NCBI GenBank assembly: GCA_001270045.2
Contig: DF970673.1
Coordinates: 12,124-76,123 of the forward strand
Length of the DNA: 64,000 nucleotides
Direction: 5' to 3'
DNA from: Bacteroidales bacterium 6E
GTDB lineage: Bacteria; Bacteroidota; Bacteroidia; Bacteroidales; Prolixibacteraceae
Made by a program: the position numbers and the translations under genes. Position 1 is the stretch's first letter. The number at the start of each line of letters is the position of its first letter. This document shows positions 1-9,631 of this stretch, one piece after another. The notes beneath the pieces are model-generated. The model saw nothing but the letters and a program-made list of their open reading frames with translations, was not told the origin of the DNA and searched no databases.

Positions 1-43
1 TCAGAATGATATTCTACAGAACGTTTTGCCTTTAAAAGCGCTG

Positions 44-73
44 CAAAAATAAAACATTTTGCATTATTCCAAA
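44..73 (-). promoter_or_regulatory. Leftward Bacteroidota-type promoter
   Basis: On the minus strand TATTTTTG (51 to 44) matches the Bacteroidota -7 box TAnnTTTG, with TTTG (73 to 70) 18 nt upstream as the -33 element. It points leftward out of the window, so it probably drives a gene starting just beyond position 1. It lies downstream of the metF terminator-like hairpin, consistent with a new transcription unit. Confidence 0.5.
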
Positions 74-83
74 AGTATTCTCG

Positions 84-116
84 AAAAAAATAAGGAATTT
101 GTAGACTTTTAATTCC
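84..116 (-). terminator. Terminator-like hairpin after metF
   Basis: Read leftward, GGAATT (116 to 111) pairs with AATTCC (99 to 94), and a T7 tract (90 to 84) follows shortly after. The stem is short, so termination may be weak. It sits about 50 nt past the metF stop. Confidence 0.45.
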
Positions 117-163
117 CTGGTTTTCCTTACCTCTTCATTATCAGGATTGTCTTCGAATGCCTT

Positions 164-1117
164 TTAGAAGGCTGCCTTCACGATATCCCCTACATTGTCG
201 GATATGCCATACGTGTATATATGCAGTGATGGTACACCTGCCGCCACCAACTCTTTCGACTGGTGAATGGCCCATTCGGTACCGACCCTTTTGGCTTCTT
301 CATCGTTCCTGCAAGCTGTCAGGGCTTTTGCCAGTTCAACCGGGATATCAATACTGAAGATCTTTGGCAGAACTGTCACCTGATTTTTCAATGCTATTGG
401 TTTAATTCCTGGTATAATAGGTACTGTGATACCCATCTGGCGGCACTTCTCGACGAACGAGAAATAGACTGCATTGTCAAAGAACATCTGCGTAACGATA
501 TAGTCGGCACCTGCGTCTACTTTCTGTTTCAGATACAAGAGATCGGTTTCGGGATTGGGAGCTTCCATGTGCTTTTCCGGATAGCCTGCCACACCAATAC
601 AGAAATCGAGTGGATGGTTGTTCTTCAGGTCAGGATCAAGATATTTTCCATTCCTCAGGTTCACCATCTGTTCAACCAATTCGTTCGCATGGGCATGCCC
701 TTCAGGCTCAGGCCGAAAGACTGAATCACCCTTTCTGCCATCTCCCCTTAAAGCCAGTACATTCCGAATTCCCATGAAATTCAGGTCAATCAAGACATGT
801 TCAGTCTCACTTTTGGTAAAACCCCCGCATAAAATATGCGGCACCACCGGGATATTGTACTTGTGTTGAATAGCTGCCGCAATGGCAACTGTCCCTGGTC
901 TCTTACGGGTAATTTTCCGTGTGATCGTCCCGTCGGGCTGCTCCTTGTATTCAATTTCATCGCGATGGGTCGTGATGTTGATGTACGCTGGATTAAAATC
1001 TAGAAGACTTTCAATCGTGCGGTAAATACGTGATGCATCATTCCCCTTTAGCGGGGGCAGCAATTCGAACGAGAAAATGGTTTTCCCTGATTTCCTGATG
1101 ATGTCTGTTACTTTCAT
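164..1117 (-). CDS. metF: Methylenetetrahydrofolate reductase MetF
   Basis: Reduces 5,10-methylene-THF to 5-methyl-THF with reduced flavin; the product is the methyl donor for MetH, encoded in the same operon. The 317-residue protein has the family layout: an N-terminal FSFELLPPLKG segment (the usual FEFFPP region), a barrel strand with NVLALRGDG, and the substrate-site region DFCIGVAGYPEKH followed by DAGADYIVTQMFFDN. I chose ATG 1117 rather than the longer frame from 1150, because homology-like sequence begins at MKVTDIIRKSG. FAD cofactor and the pathway role are family knowledge. The gene is last in the leftward metH operon, 36 nt after a small membrane-protein gene. Intact. Confidence 0.95.
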   Translation of the reverse strand: MKVTDIIRKSGKTIFSFELLPPLKGNDASRIYRTIESLLDFNPAYINITTHRDEIEYKEQPDGTITRKITRKRPGTVAIAAAIQHKYNIPVVPHILCGGFTKSETEHVLIDLNFMGIRNVLALRGDGRKGDSVFRPEPEGHAHANELVEQMVNLRNGKYLDPDLKNNHPLDFCIGVAGYPEKHMEAPNPETDLLYLKQKVDAGADYIVTQMFFDNAVYFSFVEKCRQMGITVPIIPGIKPIALKNQVTVLPKIFSIDIPVELAKALTACRNDEEAKRVGTEWAIHQSKELVAAGVPSLHIYTYGISDNVGDIVKAAF

Positions 1118-1153
1118 TCTCTTTGTTTCACGGAGCGGATTCCGTAGCATTGA

Positions 1154-1324
1154 CTAGTTAAGTATCTCTTCCACCTTGTTTACGGTTTTGTCAATCTCCC
1201 GTTTCACTCCTTTTTCGACTGAATTATTGAAGTGGAATGCCATATCCAACAAAAACATGGCTGCCATACCCACTACCAGTCCAAAAATAAACCAATTCAT
1301 TGCTTTACCATTCGATTTTTTCAT
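1154..1324 (-). CDS. Small single-pass membrane protein, unknown function
   Basis: A 56-residue protein starting at ATG 1324. It has a basic N-terminus (KKSNGK), one hydrophobic helix at about residues 9-28 (WFIFGLVVGMAAMFLLDMAF) and a charged, probably helical tail (VEKGVKREIDKTVNKVEEI). No family is recognised. Its place between metH and metF on the same strand, with only 36 nt to metF, supports a real co-transcribed gene. A longer in-frame start at 1375 exists, but ATG 1324 puts the helix in a normal N-terminal position. An inner-membrane location is likely; no catalytic residues are visible. Confidence 0.6.
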   Translation of the reverse strand: MKKSNGKAMNWFIFGLVVGMAAMFLLDMAFHFNNSVEKGVKREIDKTVNKVEEILN

Positions 1325-1475
1325 AACGCCTTCAATATTTAGGGTTGTTTTAAGATAAGTGACTTTTGCAGGCACCTTTGAGTATTAAGATATATATTTT
1401 CTCGTGAAAAACATTCTTCTTTCCGTTCCCTGACAAATCAGGCAATTAATATGAAATCAAAGGTGAATGTTAAAG

Positions 1476-4400
1476 TTATTTATAATTCAGGTTAGCCGGA
1501 AGAAATTTTTCAATGTAATCCACACCGACTCCCCTTCGTGCAGCATAATCCTCCACCTGGTCGCGACCAACTTTCTCGACTCCGAAATAGCGGCTTTCAG
1601 GATGGGCAAAGAACTGTCCGCATACCGATGCATTCGGATACATGGCAAAATGCTCAGTCAGTATAATGCCAGACTCTTCAGCTTTCAGAAGGCTGAACAT
1701 GTTGGCCTTTTCAGAATGTTCGGGACAAGCGGGGTATCCGGGAGCGGGCCTGATTCCCTGATAATCGACATGGAGGAGTTCTGCCAAAGAAAGGTTTTCG
1801 TCGGGGACATACCCCCAATATTCTTTCCTGACGATAAGATGAAGGTATTCGGCAAAAGCCTCACTCAGCCGGTCAGCCAGTGCCTCGATCATGATTACTT
1901 TATAATCGTTGTGGTCGGCATGGAATTTCTCCTTCCACTCTTCAATCCCTATTCCGGCTGTAACAGCAAATGCACCACAATAATCTCCCCGGTTCGATTC
2001 CATCGGAGCCACAAAATCTGACAGGCAAAGGTTGGCGAGTCCTGGTTTCTTTTTCTCCTGTTGCCGCAAATGATAGAATCGCCCTAATTCAGTGGTACGT
2101 TCGTCACTGGTGTATAGAACAATGTCATCACCATCTGAATTGGCAGGCCATAATCCCATGACGCCATTGGCCGTGAGCATTTTCTTTTCGATGATCTCGT
2201 CCAACATTTCATTGGCTTCGGCATAGAGCTTTCGGGCGGTTTCGCCTTGCACCGGATCATCGAATATTTGTGGAAAGCTACCTTTCAATTCCCAGGTGAA
2301 GAAAAAGAAAGACCAATCGATATATTGTCTCAGGATTTCCAATGGGAAATTGTTGAACTTTTTCAATCCAGTGAACTTTGGAGTATAAATAGGCGCATTC
2401 TTCCAATCAGTTTTGGGTTTATTGGCCCTTGCCTGCTCCAAAGTAAGGTATTCCTTGGGTTTTCGCTGACCCTGAAAGCCCCTGATTTCTTCGTATTCTT
2501 TTCTGACAGTTGCAGTATATTCAGGATTACCCGACAACAAGGCCGATACTACCTGGGTGGAACGCGATGCATCCTTGACATGTACGACAGGTCCCGAATA
2601 TTCAGGTTCAATCTTTACAGCCGTATGGATCTTTGAGGTAGTTGCCCCCCCGATCAATAGTGGGAGTTTCATTTTACGCTGCTCCATTTCACGGGCGACC
2701 TCGACCATGATTTCAAGCGACGGGGTGATCAGTCCGCTGAGGCCGACAATGTCGACATTCTCGCGGATTGCAGTGTCCAGAATCTTGTCGGTAGGAACCA
2801 TCACGCCCAGGTCGATGACATCGTAATTATTGCATCCCAGAACCACTCCGACAATGTTTTTGCCAATGTCATGGACATCACCTTTCACGGTTGCCATCAG
2901 GATTTTCTTTCTTTGCTCGGGTTGTGGGTATTTTTCTTTGTCGGCTTCAATATAAGGCAACAGCCAGGCAACAGCTTTCTTCATTACCCTGGCCGATTTG
3001 ATGACCTGTGGCAGAAACATCTTTCCGCTTCCAAAGAGGTCGCCGACCACATTCATTCCATCCATCAGTGGGCCTTCGATGATTGATAAGGCTGGTACGT
3101 ATTTCGTAACCGCTTCGGCCATGTCTTCTTCCACAAAGTCGGTGATTCCTTTAACCAAGGCGTGTTCCAGTCTTTTTTCCAGCGGTTGGTTTCTCCATTC
3201 GTCTTTCCGGATTTCGACAGTGGTACCTGATTTCAATCTTGAGGCGAATTCAAGCAGTCGTTCAGTGGCATCGGGACGGCGGTTCATGACTAAATCTTCG
3301 GTCAATTGAAGCAATTCGGGTTCGATTTCATCGTAAATCTGGAGCATGCCCGGATTGACAATGCCCATATCAAGTCCTGCCCTGATGGCATGAAAAAGGA
3401 ATACCGAGTGGATGGCTTCCCTGACCAGGTCGTTACCCCTGAAAGAGAAAGAGACATTGCTAACTCCACCGCTCGTTCGGGCGTATGGGAGGTTTTCCTT
3501 GATCCACTTGACGGAGTTGATGAAGTCGACAGCATAATTGTTGTGTTCCTCCATGCCTGTCCCGATGGTCAGGATGTTGGGGTCAAAGATGATGTCCTCA
3601 GGCGGGAATTTTACTTTTTCGGTCAAAATTCTATAAGCCCGGGCACAGATTTCCTTTCTCCGCTCCAGGTTATCGGCCTGTCCTTTCTCGTCAAAAGCCA
3701 TGACCACGACGGCAGCCCCATAACGTTTCACTTTACTCGCCTGTTCAATAAATTGTCCTTCTCCTTCCTTCAGACTGATGGAGTTGACTATGGCCTTGCC
3801 CTGCACACATTTAAGGCCTGCTTCGATGACACTCCATTTGGAGGAGTCGATCATTACAGGCAATTTGGCGATATCGGGTTCGGCCATCATCAGGTTGAGA
3901 AAGGTTACCATTTCCTTTTCGGCATCCAGCATGGCATCGTCGAGGTTGACGTCAATGGCCTGGGCACCATTTTCCACCTGGTCACGCGCCACTGAGAGGG
4001 CTTCCTCATATTTCCCTTCCCGGATCAGTCTGGCAAACTTTCTGCTGCCCGATACATTACATCGCTCCCCGATATTCATGAAGTTTGACTCGGGTGTGAG
4101 GGTAACCGGTTCAAGTCCGGTAAATCTCGTGAGGTGATCGTGTGGAACAACCTTATGGGGTGAAGCCGATTGCGCCATTTGAGCAAACTCCCGGATATGG
4201 TCGGGAGTAGTGCCGCAACAACCGCCAATGATATTGACATACTGGTGATCGAGATAATCCCTGATATACTGCCCCATGATCAGGGGTGTTTCATCATATT
4301 TGCCGAACTGGTTGGGTAAACCTGCATTGGGGTGCGCACTGACATAAAAAGGTGCCTTTTGAGACAACTCCTTCACATAGGGTCTAAGTTCCGAGGCTCC

Positions 4401-5141
4401 AAGTGAACAGTTCAAGCCGATCGATAAAAGATCGATGTGTGAAACCGAATGCAGAAATGCTTCCAGGGTCTGGCCTGATAGTGTCCGGCCACTTGCATCG
4501 GTAATGGTACCCGAAATCATAACAGGTATTTTTTTGTCCCGGGCTTCCAGAACCTCTTCTATCGCGAAGATGGCAGCTTTTGCGTTAAGGGTGTCAAATA
4601 TGGTTTCAACCAGTAATAAGTTGGCTCCCCCGTCAAGGAGGCCTTCGATTTGCTCCCGATAGGCCGATTTGATTTCGTCGAAGGTAACTGCCCGGTAACC
4701 CGGATCATTGACGTCAGGTGATAGCGACAGGGTTTTGTTGGTGGGCCCGATGGCACCTGCCACATATCTTGGCTTATCGGGATTGGCTGCAGTGAATTCA
4801 TCAGCCAGCCGGACAGCAATCGAGGCCGATGCCTTGTTCATTTCATAAACACGGTCTTCCATGCTGTAGTCAGCCTGGGAAATTCTTGTGGCATTAAAGG
4901 TGTTTGTCGACAATATATCGGCACCTGCCTCAAGGTATTGCCTGTGTATATCAGAGATAATGTCAGGCCGGGTCAGGGATAGGAGGTCGTTATTCCCTTT
5001 CAGGTCGGCCGGATGGTCTTTGAACAATTCCCCACGGAAATCCTTCTCCTCTAGCCGGTACTCCTGTATCAGTGAACCCATGGCACCATCCAGCACCATC
5101 ACCCGGTGCTTCAATATTTCTCTGATATCTGGTTTTTTCAT
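1476..5141 (-). CDS. metH: Cobalamin-dependent methionine synthase MetH
   Basis: Transfers a methyl group from 5-methyl-THF to homocysteine through enzyme-bound cobalamin. At 1221 residues it is full length and carries all four modules. The homocysteine-binding barrel spans about 1-330, with zinc ligands C245 and C308/C309 ([11 protein letters not shown]). The pterin-binding domain spans about 350-620 ([14 protein letters not shown]). The B12 domain spans about 650-890, with the DxHxxG signature ([11 protein letters not shown]) that supplies the cobalt-ligating His. The C-terminal AdoMet reactivation domain has [15 protein letters not shown]. First gene of the operon metH-small membrane protein-metF. 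No B12-independent metE is seen here, so this enzyme implies cobalamin uptake or synthesis elsewhere. No truncation. Confidence 0.98.
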   Translation of the reverse strand: MKKPDIREILKHRVMVLDGAMGSLIQEYRLEEKDFRGELFKDHPADLKGNNDLLSLTRPDIISDIHRQYLEAGADILSTNTFNATRISQADYSMEDRVYEMNKASASIAVRLADEFTAANPDKPRYVAGAIGPTNKTLSLSPDVNDPGYRAVTFDEIKSAYREQIEGLLDGGANLLLVETIFDTLNAKAAIFAIEEVLEARDKKIPVMISGTITDASGRTLSGQTLEAFLHSVSHIDLLSIGLNCSLGASELRPYVKELSQKAPFYVSAHPNAGLPNQFGKYDETPLIMGQYIRDYLDHQYVNIIGGCCGTTPDHIREFAQMAQSASPHKVVPHDHLTRFTGLEPVTLTPESNFMNIGERCNVSGSRKFARLIREGKYEEALSVARDQVENGAQAIDVNLDDAMLDAEKEMVTFLNLMMAEPDIAKLPVMIDSSKWSVIEAGLKCVQGKAIVNSISLKEGEGQFIEQASKVKRYGAAVVVMAFDEKGQADNLERRKEICARAYRILTEKVKFPPEDIIFDPNILTIGTGMEEHNNYAVDFINSVKWIKENLPYARTSGGVSNVSFSFRGNDLVREAIHSVFLFHAIRAGLDMGIVNPGMLQIYDEIEPELLQLTEDLVMNRRPDATERLLEFASRLKSGTTVEIRKDEWRNQPLEKRLEHALVKGITDFVEEDMAEAVTKYVPALSIIEGPLMDGMNVVGDLFGSGKMFLPQVIKSARVMKKAVAWLLPYIEADKEKYPQPEQRKKILMATVKGDVHDIGKNIVGVVLGCNNYDVIDLGVMVPTDKILDTAIRENVDIVGLSGLITPSLEIMVEVAREMEQRKMKLPLLIGGATTSKIHTAVKIEPEYSGPVVHVKDASRSTQVVSALLSGNPEYTATVRKEYEEIRGFQGQRKPKEYLTLEQARANKPKTDWKNAPIYTPKFTGLKKFNNFPLEILRQYIDWSFFFFTWELKGSFPQIFDDPVQGETARKLYAEANEMLDEIIEKKMLTANGVMGLWPANSDGDDIVLYTSDERTTELGRFYHLRQQEKKKPGLANLCLSDFVAPMESNRGDYCGAFAVTAGIGIEEWKEKFHADHNDYKVIMIEALADRLSEAFAEYLHLIVRKEYWGYVPDENLSLAELLHVDYQGIRPAPGYPACPEHSEKANMFSLLKAEESGIILTEHFAMYPNASVCGQFFAHPESRYFGVEKVGRDQVEDYAARRGVGVDYIEKFLPANLNYK

Positions 5142-5205
5142 GATACTGTTCCTTTAATCCGGATGACAATTGTGCGTTCCGACAAATTGTTCGTTAAGTC
5201 CGGAT

Positions 5206-5248
5206 AATTCTTCAATAAATCAGATCTTCATCGGATGATTGAAGAATT
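5206..5248 (-). promoter_or_regulatory. Inverted repeat in the metH leader
   Basis: AATTCTTCAAT (5206-5216) and ATTGAAGAATT (5238-5248) form a perfect 11-bp inverted repeat with a 21-nt loop. It lies between the likely metH -7 box (5266-5273) and the metH start codon, so it would fold as a hairpin near the 5' end of a leader of about 120 nt. It does not match the cobalamin or SAM riboswitch cores I know. A role in regulation of the methionine operon is inference only. Confidence 0.4.
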
Positions 5249-5265
5249 TTTGTTGTTGAAAGATG

Positions 5266-5273
5266 CAAAATTA
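5266..5273 (-). promoter_or_regulatory. metH: Likely metH -7 box
   Basis: TAATTTTG on the minus strand (5273 to 5266) fits the TAnnTTTG consensus. No convincing TTG lies at the expected -33 distance. Transcription from here would give a metH leader of roughly 120 nt. Confidence 0.4.
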
Positions 5274-5439
5274 AGACAAGAAACTATTTATTATTCATTG
5301 TCCTCTAAAAATCACGGTATTTGATAAGGATTCTTCATATTCGATACATAGCCGGATGGAGCCACAAGTGGTTCACTCATGGGAATTTCCCATAATTGTT
5401 ACCCTTTTTATGATTATTTTTTGACTTAATTGGACCTTA

Positions 5440-5469
5440 TTGTATAGAAGTGATGAACGATTATCTTTG
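5440..5469 (+). promoter_or_regulatory. Promoter of the DUF5916 gene
   Basis: A perfect -7 box TATCTTTG (5462-5469) with TTG (5440-5442) exactly 19 nt upstream gives a textbook Bacteroidota vegetative promoter. It leaves a leader of about 30 nt before ATG 5506 and supports choosing that start over the upstream in-frame ATG at 5440. Confidence 0.75.
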
Positions 5470-5505
5470 TGCACACCAAAAAACCAAACGGAAAAATTCT
5501 CCGCC

Positions 5506-7686
5506 ATGTTAAAAAAATCAGTCTCTGCCTTATTGCTTGCAGTAATCTTTTTTGGGAATACCCTTGCAAAGGATCCTGTGAAAGGAAAAAGCGGTCAGGT
5601 CATTAAAACCAATAATCAGGATTTTGTTTATACCGCAAAAAAGATGGAGGGAACGATCCATCTGGATGGTGTTCTGGATGAACCTGACTGGCAGAGTGCC
5701 CAGGTGGCAGATAATTTTTATCTGGTTCTCCCGGTGGATACCGGTTACCCTGCGCAACCGTCCGAGATATTGTTGACCTATGATGACAAGGCGTTTTATA
5801 TGGCGATTACATTCTTCGATACCATTCCGGGCAAAAGAATTGCCGAGTCATTCAGAAGGGATTTTGTATTTGGCAACAACGACAACTTCCTGGGCTTTTT
5901 TGATACATTTCTCGATCAGACCAATGGCTTTTCATTTGGCGTAAGTGCCTCTGGAGCTGTCTGGGACGGAATTATGCACAGTGGTTCGACCGTGAACCTC
6001 GATTGGGACAGCAAGATAGAATCAAAGACCAAACATTACGACGATAGGTGGGTAACTGAAATGAAAGTCCCATTCAAGTCGGTCAGATATCCCAGTGACA
6101 GCCAGACCTGGTTCGTCAATTTCAGCCGCCAGGACCTGAAAACCAATGAGAAATCATCCTGGGCACCCGTTCCACGGCAGTTCCCGACAGCATCACTTGC
6201 CTATACAGGAGTTTTAAAATTTGACCAGCCCTTGCCCAAACCTTCTTTCAATTTTTCGGTGATCCCTTATGTATTCAGCAGTTATCACCAAAATAAGGAA
6301 GCCAATACGGACGGCTGGAGGAATGATGTGGGTTTCGATGCCAAAGTGGGGATCTCATCTTCCATGAACCTTGACCTGACATATAACCCTGATTTTGCAC
6401 AGGTGGAGGTTGATCAGCAACAGATGAATGTCGACAGGTTTGAATTGTTTTATCCCGAAAAGCGTCAGTTCTTTCTTGAGAATAGTGACCTGTTTTCAGG
6501 CTATGGGTATGGAAATGCGGTTACCCCGTTTTTCTCACGCCGAATCGGCCTCGACGCCCCGGTGCTGGCAGGAGCCCGGCTCAGTGGAAAGATTGGTAAC
6601 AATCTTCGGGTGGGTTTTATGAACATGACCACCGAAAAAACGGACATGCACCTGTCAAGGAATTTTACTGTCCTCACCGTCCAGAAAAAGCTGTTCTCAA
6701 GGTCCAACCTTGGATTTATCATGGTCAACAAGGAATACCTGAACCAACCTGATACTGCCAGCTTGTTCAATCGGGTAGCCGGTGCTGATTTCAATCTGGC
6801 TAGCGCCAATAATTACTGGAATGGAAAGTTCTTTTATCATCGTTCTTTTCAACCAGGGAATCCCGACAAGCAATATGCTGAGGGTGTCAGTGTCGGGTAT
6901 AATCGAAAAAACATCAATGTCAGGCTCTCCCAAACGAGCGTTGGAGATAATTACCGTGCCGAGACCGGTTTTGTTCGAAGGACTGGTTATCACTTTTGGG
7001 GACCGGAAATGAAATATATCTTCATTCCCAACAAGACTGTACTTTCACACGGCCCATTTGCTCAACTCGAGTATTATTACGATTCTGGTTTCGAACTTAA
7101 TGAAATCGTGAACACCTATGGGTATCAGCTTGAATTCAGCAACAGGATGATATTCGAGGTGGGCATGAAAGACTTGTATGTCAGGCTTGATCACGATTTT
7201 GATCCCACCCATGTTAGTGACCATGTGTTATCCGCAGGAACTGATTACAGGGACCAGCAATATTTTATCGAGTATACCAGTGATAACCGAAAATTGCTGA
7301 AGTGGCAGGCTACTGCAGCTCATGGTACTTTTTATGAAGGTGACCTCAGTTATATTGAGGGTATGGTTAACTATCGCTATCAACCATATGCCAATTTAAG
7401 TGTAAAGTTTACATATTCCGATTTCACCCTTCCTGCACCGTTTACCCGGACACAGCTGCTGTTGGTTGGACCGAAGCTCGATTTGACCTTTACAGATAAA
7501 CTGTTTCTCTCGACTTTCGTGCAATACAACGAACAGATTGACAACGTGAACCTGAACATGAGGTTTCAGTGGAGGTACCAGCCTGTATCTGATTTATTTA
7601 TCGTTTATACCGACAATTATATGCCCGGAACCTGGAATTCGAGAAACAGGGCATTGGTATTTAAACTGACTTATTGGTTGAATTAA
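5506..7686 (+). CDS. DUF5916 family outer-envelope protein with CBM9-like domain
   Basis: A 726-residue exported protein. Residues 1-23 (KKSVSALLLAVIFFGNTLA) are a signal peptide. A CBM9-like beta-sandwich follows at about 30-220 (MEGTIHLDGVLDEPDW, typical of DUF5916 proteins). The rest, about 230-726, is rich in alternating aromatic/polar strands (QVEVDQQQMNVDRFELFYPEKRQFFLEN is about residue 300), consistent with an outer-membrane beta-barrel. The -7 box at 5462 lies between the longer frame start (5440) and ATG 5506, so 5506 is chosen. The family has no established biochemical function; carbohydrate binding is inferred from the CBM9-like fold only. The 3' end overlaps the convergent neighbour by 4 nt. 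Confidence 0.85.
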   Translation: MLKKSVSALLLAVIFFGNTLAKDPVKGKSGQVIKTNNQDFVYTAKKMEGTIHLDGVLDEPDWQSAQVADNFYLVLPVDTGYPAQPSEILLTYDDKAFYMAITFFDTIPGKRIAESFRRDFVFGNNDNFLGFFDTFLDQTNGFSFGVSASGAVWDGIMHSGSTVNLDWDSKIESKTKHYDDRWVTEMKVPFKSVRYPSDSQTWFVNFSRQDLKTNEKSSWAPVPRQFPTASLAYTGVLKFDQPLPKPSFNFSVIPYVFSSYHQNKEANTDGWRNDVGFDAKVGISSSMNLDLTYNPDFAQVEVDQQQMNVDRFELFYPEKRQFFLENSDLFSGYGYGNAVTPFFSRRIGLDAPVLAGARLSGKIGNNLRVGFMNMTTEKTDMHLSRNFTVLTVQKKLFSRSNLGFIMVNKEYLNQPDTASLFNRVAGADFNLASANNYWNGKFFYHRSFQPGNPDKQYAEGVSVGYNRKNINVRLSQTSVGDNYRAETGFVRRTGYHFWGPEMKYIFIPNKTVLSHGPFAQLEYYYDSGFELNEIVNTYGYQLEFSNRMIFEVGMKDLYVRLDHDFDPTHVSDHVLSAGTDYRDQQYFIEYTSDNRKLLKWQATAAHGTFYEGDLSYIEGMVNYRYQPYANLSVKFTYSDFTLPAPFTRTQLLLVGPKLDLTFTDKLFLSTFVQYNEQIDNVNLNMRFQWRYQPVSDLFIVYTDNYMPGTWNSRNRALVFKLTYWLN

Positions 7687-8474
7687 TATCCGGAAGAAGA
7701 ATCGGAACCCGCAGCATTTCGCTCTCTCATATAAATGAGATAATACTCCCTGATGGATGCCCTGACTTCATATTCGGTGGCTGTGTAGGGGAGAACATTC
7801 TGTGCGTTGAACCAGACCATGAATTCATCAGCCTGTCCGTCGTTCAGCCCGGTTAACAGCTTTACCATCTCCTTGTTGTAATTTTTGGAGTGCATTTCCC
7901 AATTTTTTTCCAGGGCCATGGCCTCCCTGACCTTCCTTTTCTGGATTTCCTTCTTGCCAAGATAATATTGCCAGTATGACATGGGATTAAAAAAGGCTGC
8001 AATGACAGGTGGTTTTTCATTGAACGCATCTCCTCTCAGTTCGGGAGCAATATCAACCTGCTTGCCAACCGGGATTCCATCCATATTGACTTTCTGCTTG
8101 TCACCCGAGACCTGCACTTCCTGCAATGGATAAACGATAGGTTCAAGATAAATCTTAAGTATATTATCCTGTGAATGAAAACGGGGAACGCGTACCGATC
8201 CTGTCTTGAATCCCATGGCTGATATGACCAGTGTATCAATGTTTAGCATTTCAAGGGAAAAGTGCCCACTGACATTGGTGCTGGCTCCAGTCCGGTTCCT
8301 GTAATTAATAATGTTGGCGTAAGGTACGGGCTGACTGTCTCCCCGACTGAGAACCTGGGCTTTCAGGCGTATCAGGATAGGATCATCATCAATGCCCGAC
8401 TCCTGTGCCCGCAATGCGAAAGTGCAGGCAAGAAGCAGGAATAGAAAAATGATATGTGTCAGAGATTTCTGCAT
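7683..8474 (-). CDS. Secreted protein with carboxypeptidase-regulatory-like domain
   Basis: A 263-residue protein with a clear signal peptide (residues 1-23, IIFLFLLLACTFALRAQ). A single CarboxypepD_reg-like beta-sandwich follows at about 32-115 (KAQVLSRGDSQPVPYANIINYRNRTGASTNVSGHFSL). The remainder is charged and helical (KKEIQKRKVREAMALEKNWEMH) with no recognised domain. In Bacteroidota this fold is usually a module of TonB-linked envelope proteins, but no plug or barrel is present here. The protein is therefore likely periplasmic. Convergent with the DUF5916 gene; 72 nt separate it from the transglycosylase gene upstream on the same strand. Function unknown. Confidence 0.75.
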   Translation of the reverse strand: MQKSLTHIIFLFLLLACTFALRAQESGIDDDPILIRLKAQVLSRGDSQPVPYANIINYRNRTGASTNVSGHFSLEMLNIDTLVISAMGFKTGSVRVPRFHSQDNILKIYLEPIVYPLQEVQVSGDKQKVNMDGIPVGKQVDIAPELRGDAFNEKPPVIAAFFNPMSYWQYYLGKKEIQKRKVREAMALEKNWEMHSKNYNKEMVKLLTGLNDGQADEFMVWFNAQNVLPYTATEYEVRASIREYYLIYMRERNAAGSDSSSGY

Positions 8475-8546
8475 CAGAATTATTCAGTTTGCCAAAGATA
8501 TAAGCTGAATTGTTGCATACATTATATTCAACATCTTTTAACATCC

Positions 8547-9470
8547 TTATTCGGATGGGATCTTCACGAGGTAAGTCCTGGAATCCTTGTTGGTCAGTTT
8601 ATTGTCACGAAGCCAGGGATTGTAATATTTCAATGTTTTGTATGTGATTCCATGACTGATGGCAAAATCGGCAAAGTCTTCGACCGGACCCTTGATTTCG
8701 ACTTCCCTTGTTTTCCAGAGAGGATATAATTCATCTTCACTTACATTAAATCCATACTTCAAGGGATTTTCAAGGATCAATTTCAACGCCATGATACGAT
8801 AAACATATCGCTCAGTTTCCTCCGCCAGTAACAAGTCGTAATAACTGGCAACCTTTTGTCGTACCAACTGGCGGTCAATTCCAGTGAAACCGGCATTGTA
8901 TGAGGCTGCAACCAATGCCCAGTCCTGGTATTTGGCAAATGCCTTCCTGAGATACTTTGAGGCAGCCCGTGTCGATTTTTCGATGTGATAACGTTCATCC
9001 ACCTCACTGGTAACTTCAAGCCCGTTTTCTTTCGCGGCCGAGGAGATTAATTGCCACAAACCAACGGCACTGGCAGGTGATACTGCCTTGGGATTCAAGC
9101 CACTTTCGGCTACAGCCAGATACCTGAAATCAGCAGGGATGCCTTCTTCCTTAAGAATGGGATCAATCATGCTGAAAAACCGGGGAGCCAGTTTAATTAG
9201 CCGGATGGTCTGGGAATGGAAGTATGCATTGACCAATAATTCCCTCTCAAGGTTTTCCCTGACATCAAACCTGTCGAGTGGCACGGCATCACCAACAAAT
9301 TGTATGGAGTCGGGCAGAGGGGGAGCCTGGTATACAGGTCGGGAAGTGGATATTTCTTCAGGATCTTCAAAATTGCTGTTCCTGTTTTCATTTTTCAAGC
9401 TGCAGGTAGTCAGCATAATTGTGCCTGCCAGCATGATGATTCCTGCGATGCCAAACCACTTTGTTTTCAT
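8547..9470 (-). CDS. Lytic transglycosylase lipoprotein (MltD-like)
   Basis: Predicted to cleave peptidoglycan glycan strands with 1,6-anhydro ring formation. From ATG 9470 the 307-residue protein begins with a lipoprotein signal ending in LTTC. The family-1 SLT fold follows at about 90-220: FRYLAVAESGLNPKAVSP holds the catalytic Glu (AESG), then ASAVGLWQLISSAAKENGL and AASYNAGFTGID. A degenerate LysM-like segment closes the C-terminus (FAISHGITYKTLKYYNPWL). The longer frame from 9524 would put 18 extra polar residues before the signal peptide and is rejected. The protein is probably anchored to the periplasmic face of a membrane. A -7 box lies at 9494-9501. Confidence 0.88.
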   Translation of the reverse strand: MKTKWFGIAGIIMLAGTIMLTTCSLKNENRNSNFEDPEEISTSRPVYQAPPLPDSIQFVGDAVPLDRFDVRENLERELLVNAYFHSQTIRLIKLAPRFFSMIDPILKEEGIPADFRYLAVAESGLNPKAVSPASAVGLWQLISSAAKENGLEVTSEVDERYHIEKSTRAASKYLRKAFAKYQDWALVAASYNAGFTGIDRQLVRQKVASYYDLLLAEETERYVYRIMALKLILENPLKYGFNVSEDELYPLWKTREVEIKGPVEDFADFAISHGITYKTLKYYNPWLRDNKLTNKDSRTYLVKIPSE

Positions 9471-9493
9471 GACGTTTAACTTTTCGTTCTTTG

Positions 9494-9501
9494 CAAAAAT
9501 A
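9494..9501 (-). promoter_or_regulatory. -7 box of the lytic transglycosylase gene
   Basis: TATTTTTG on the minus strand, 23 nt before ATG 9470, fits TAnnTTTG. A -33 element at the usual distance is not clear. Its position downstream of the longer in-frame start favours ATG 9470. Confidence 0.45.
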
Positions 9502-9532
9502 TTCTTTTCGATGGAAGAGCCCATATAAAGAA

Positions 9533-9565
9533 GAGCCGAATGATCAACCCCGGGTCATTCGGCTC
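9533..9565 (-). terminator. Hairpin terminator after the serpin gene
   Basis: GAGCCGAATGA (9533-9543) and TCATTCGGCTC (9555-9565) form a perfect GC-containing 11-bp stem with an 11-nt loop. Read leftward it is followed by the T-rich TTCTTTATA, so it most likely ends the serpin transcript. It lies about 65 nt past the serpin stop. The T tract is poor. Confidence 0.6.
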
Positions 9566-9631
9566 CTCAATTATCGCACCATTTTTTCAGGTTGTCTGAT
9601 TCAAACTTTTCTAGAAAAATAATGGACTAGC

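Noticed and set aside
3306-3995. 229-residue plus-strand ORF inside metH
   Set aside because: Antisense shadow of metH with no signal, domain or start region.
5142-5280. Cobalamin or SAM riboswitch before metH
   Set aside because: A B12 or SAM element would be expected there, but I could not find the conserved cobalamin-box or SAM core. Only the hairpin and the repeated ATCCGGA are visible.
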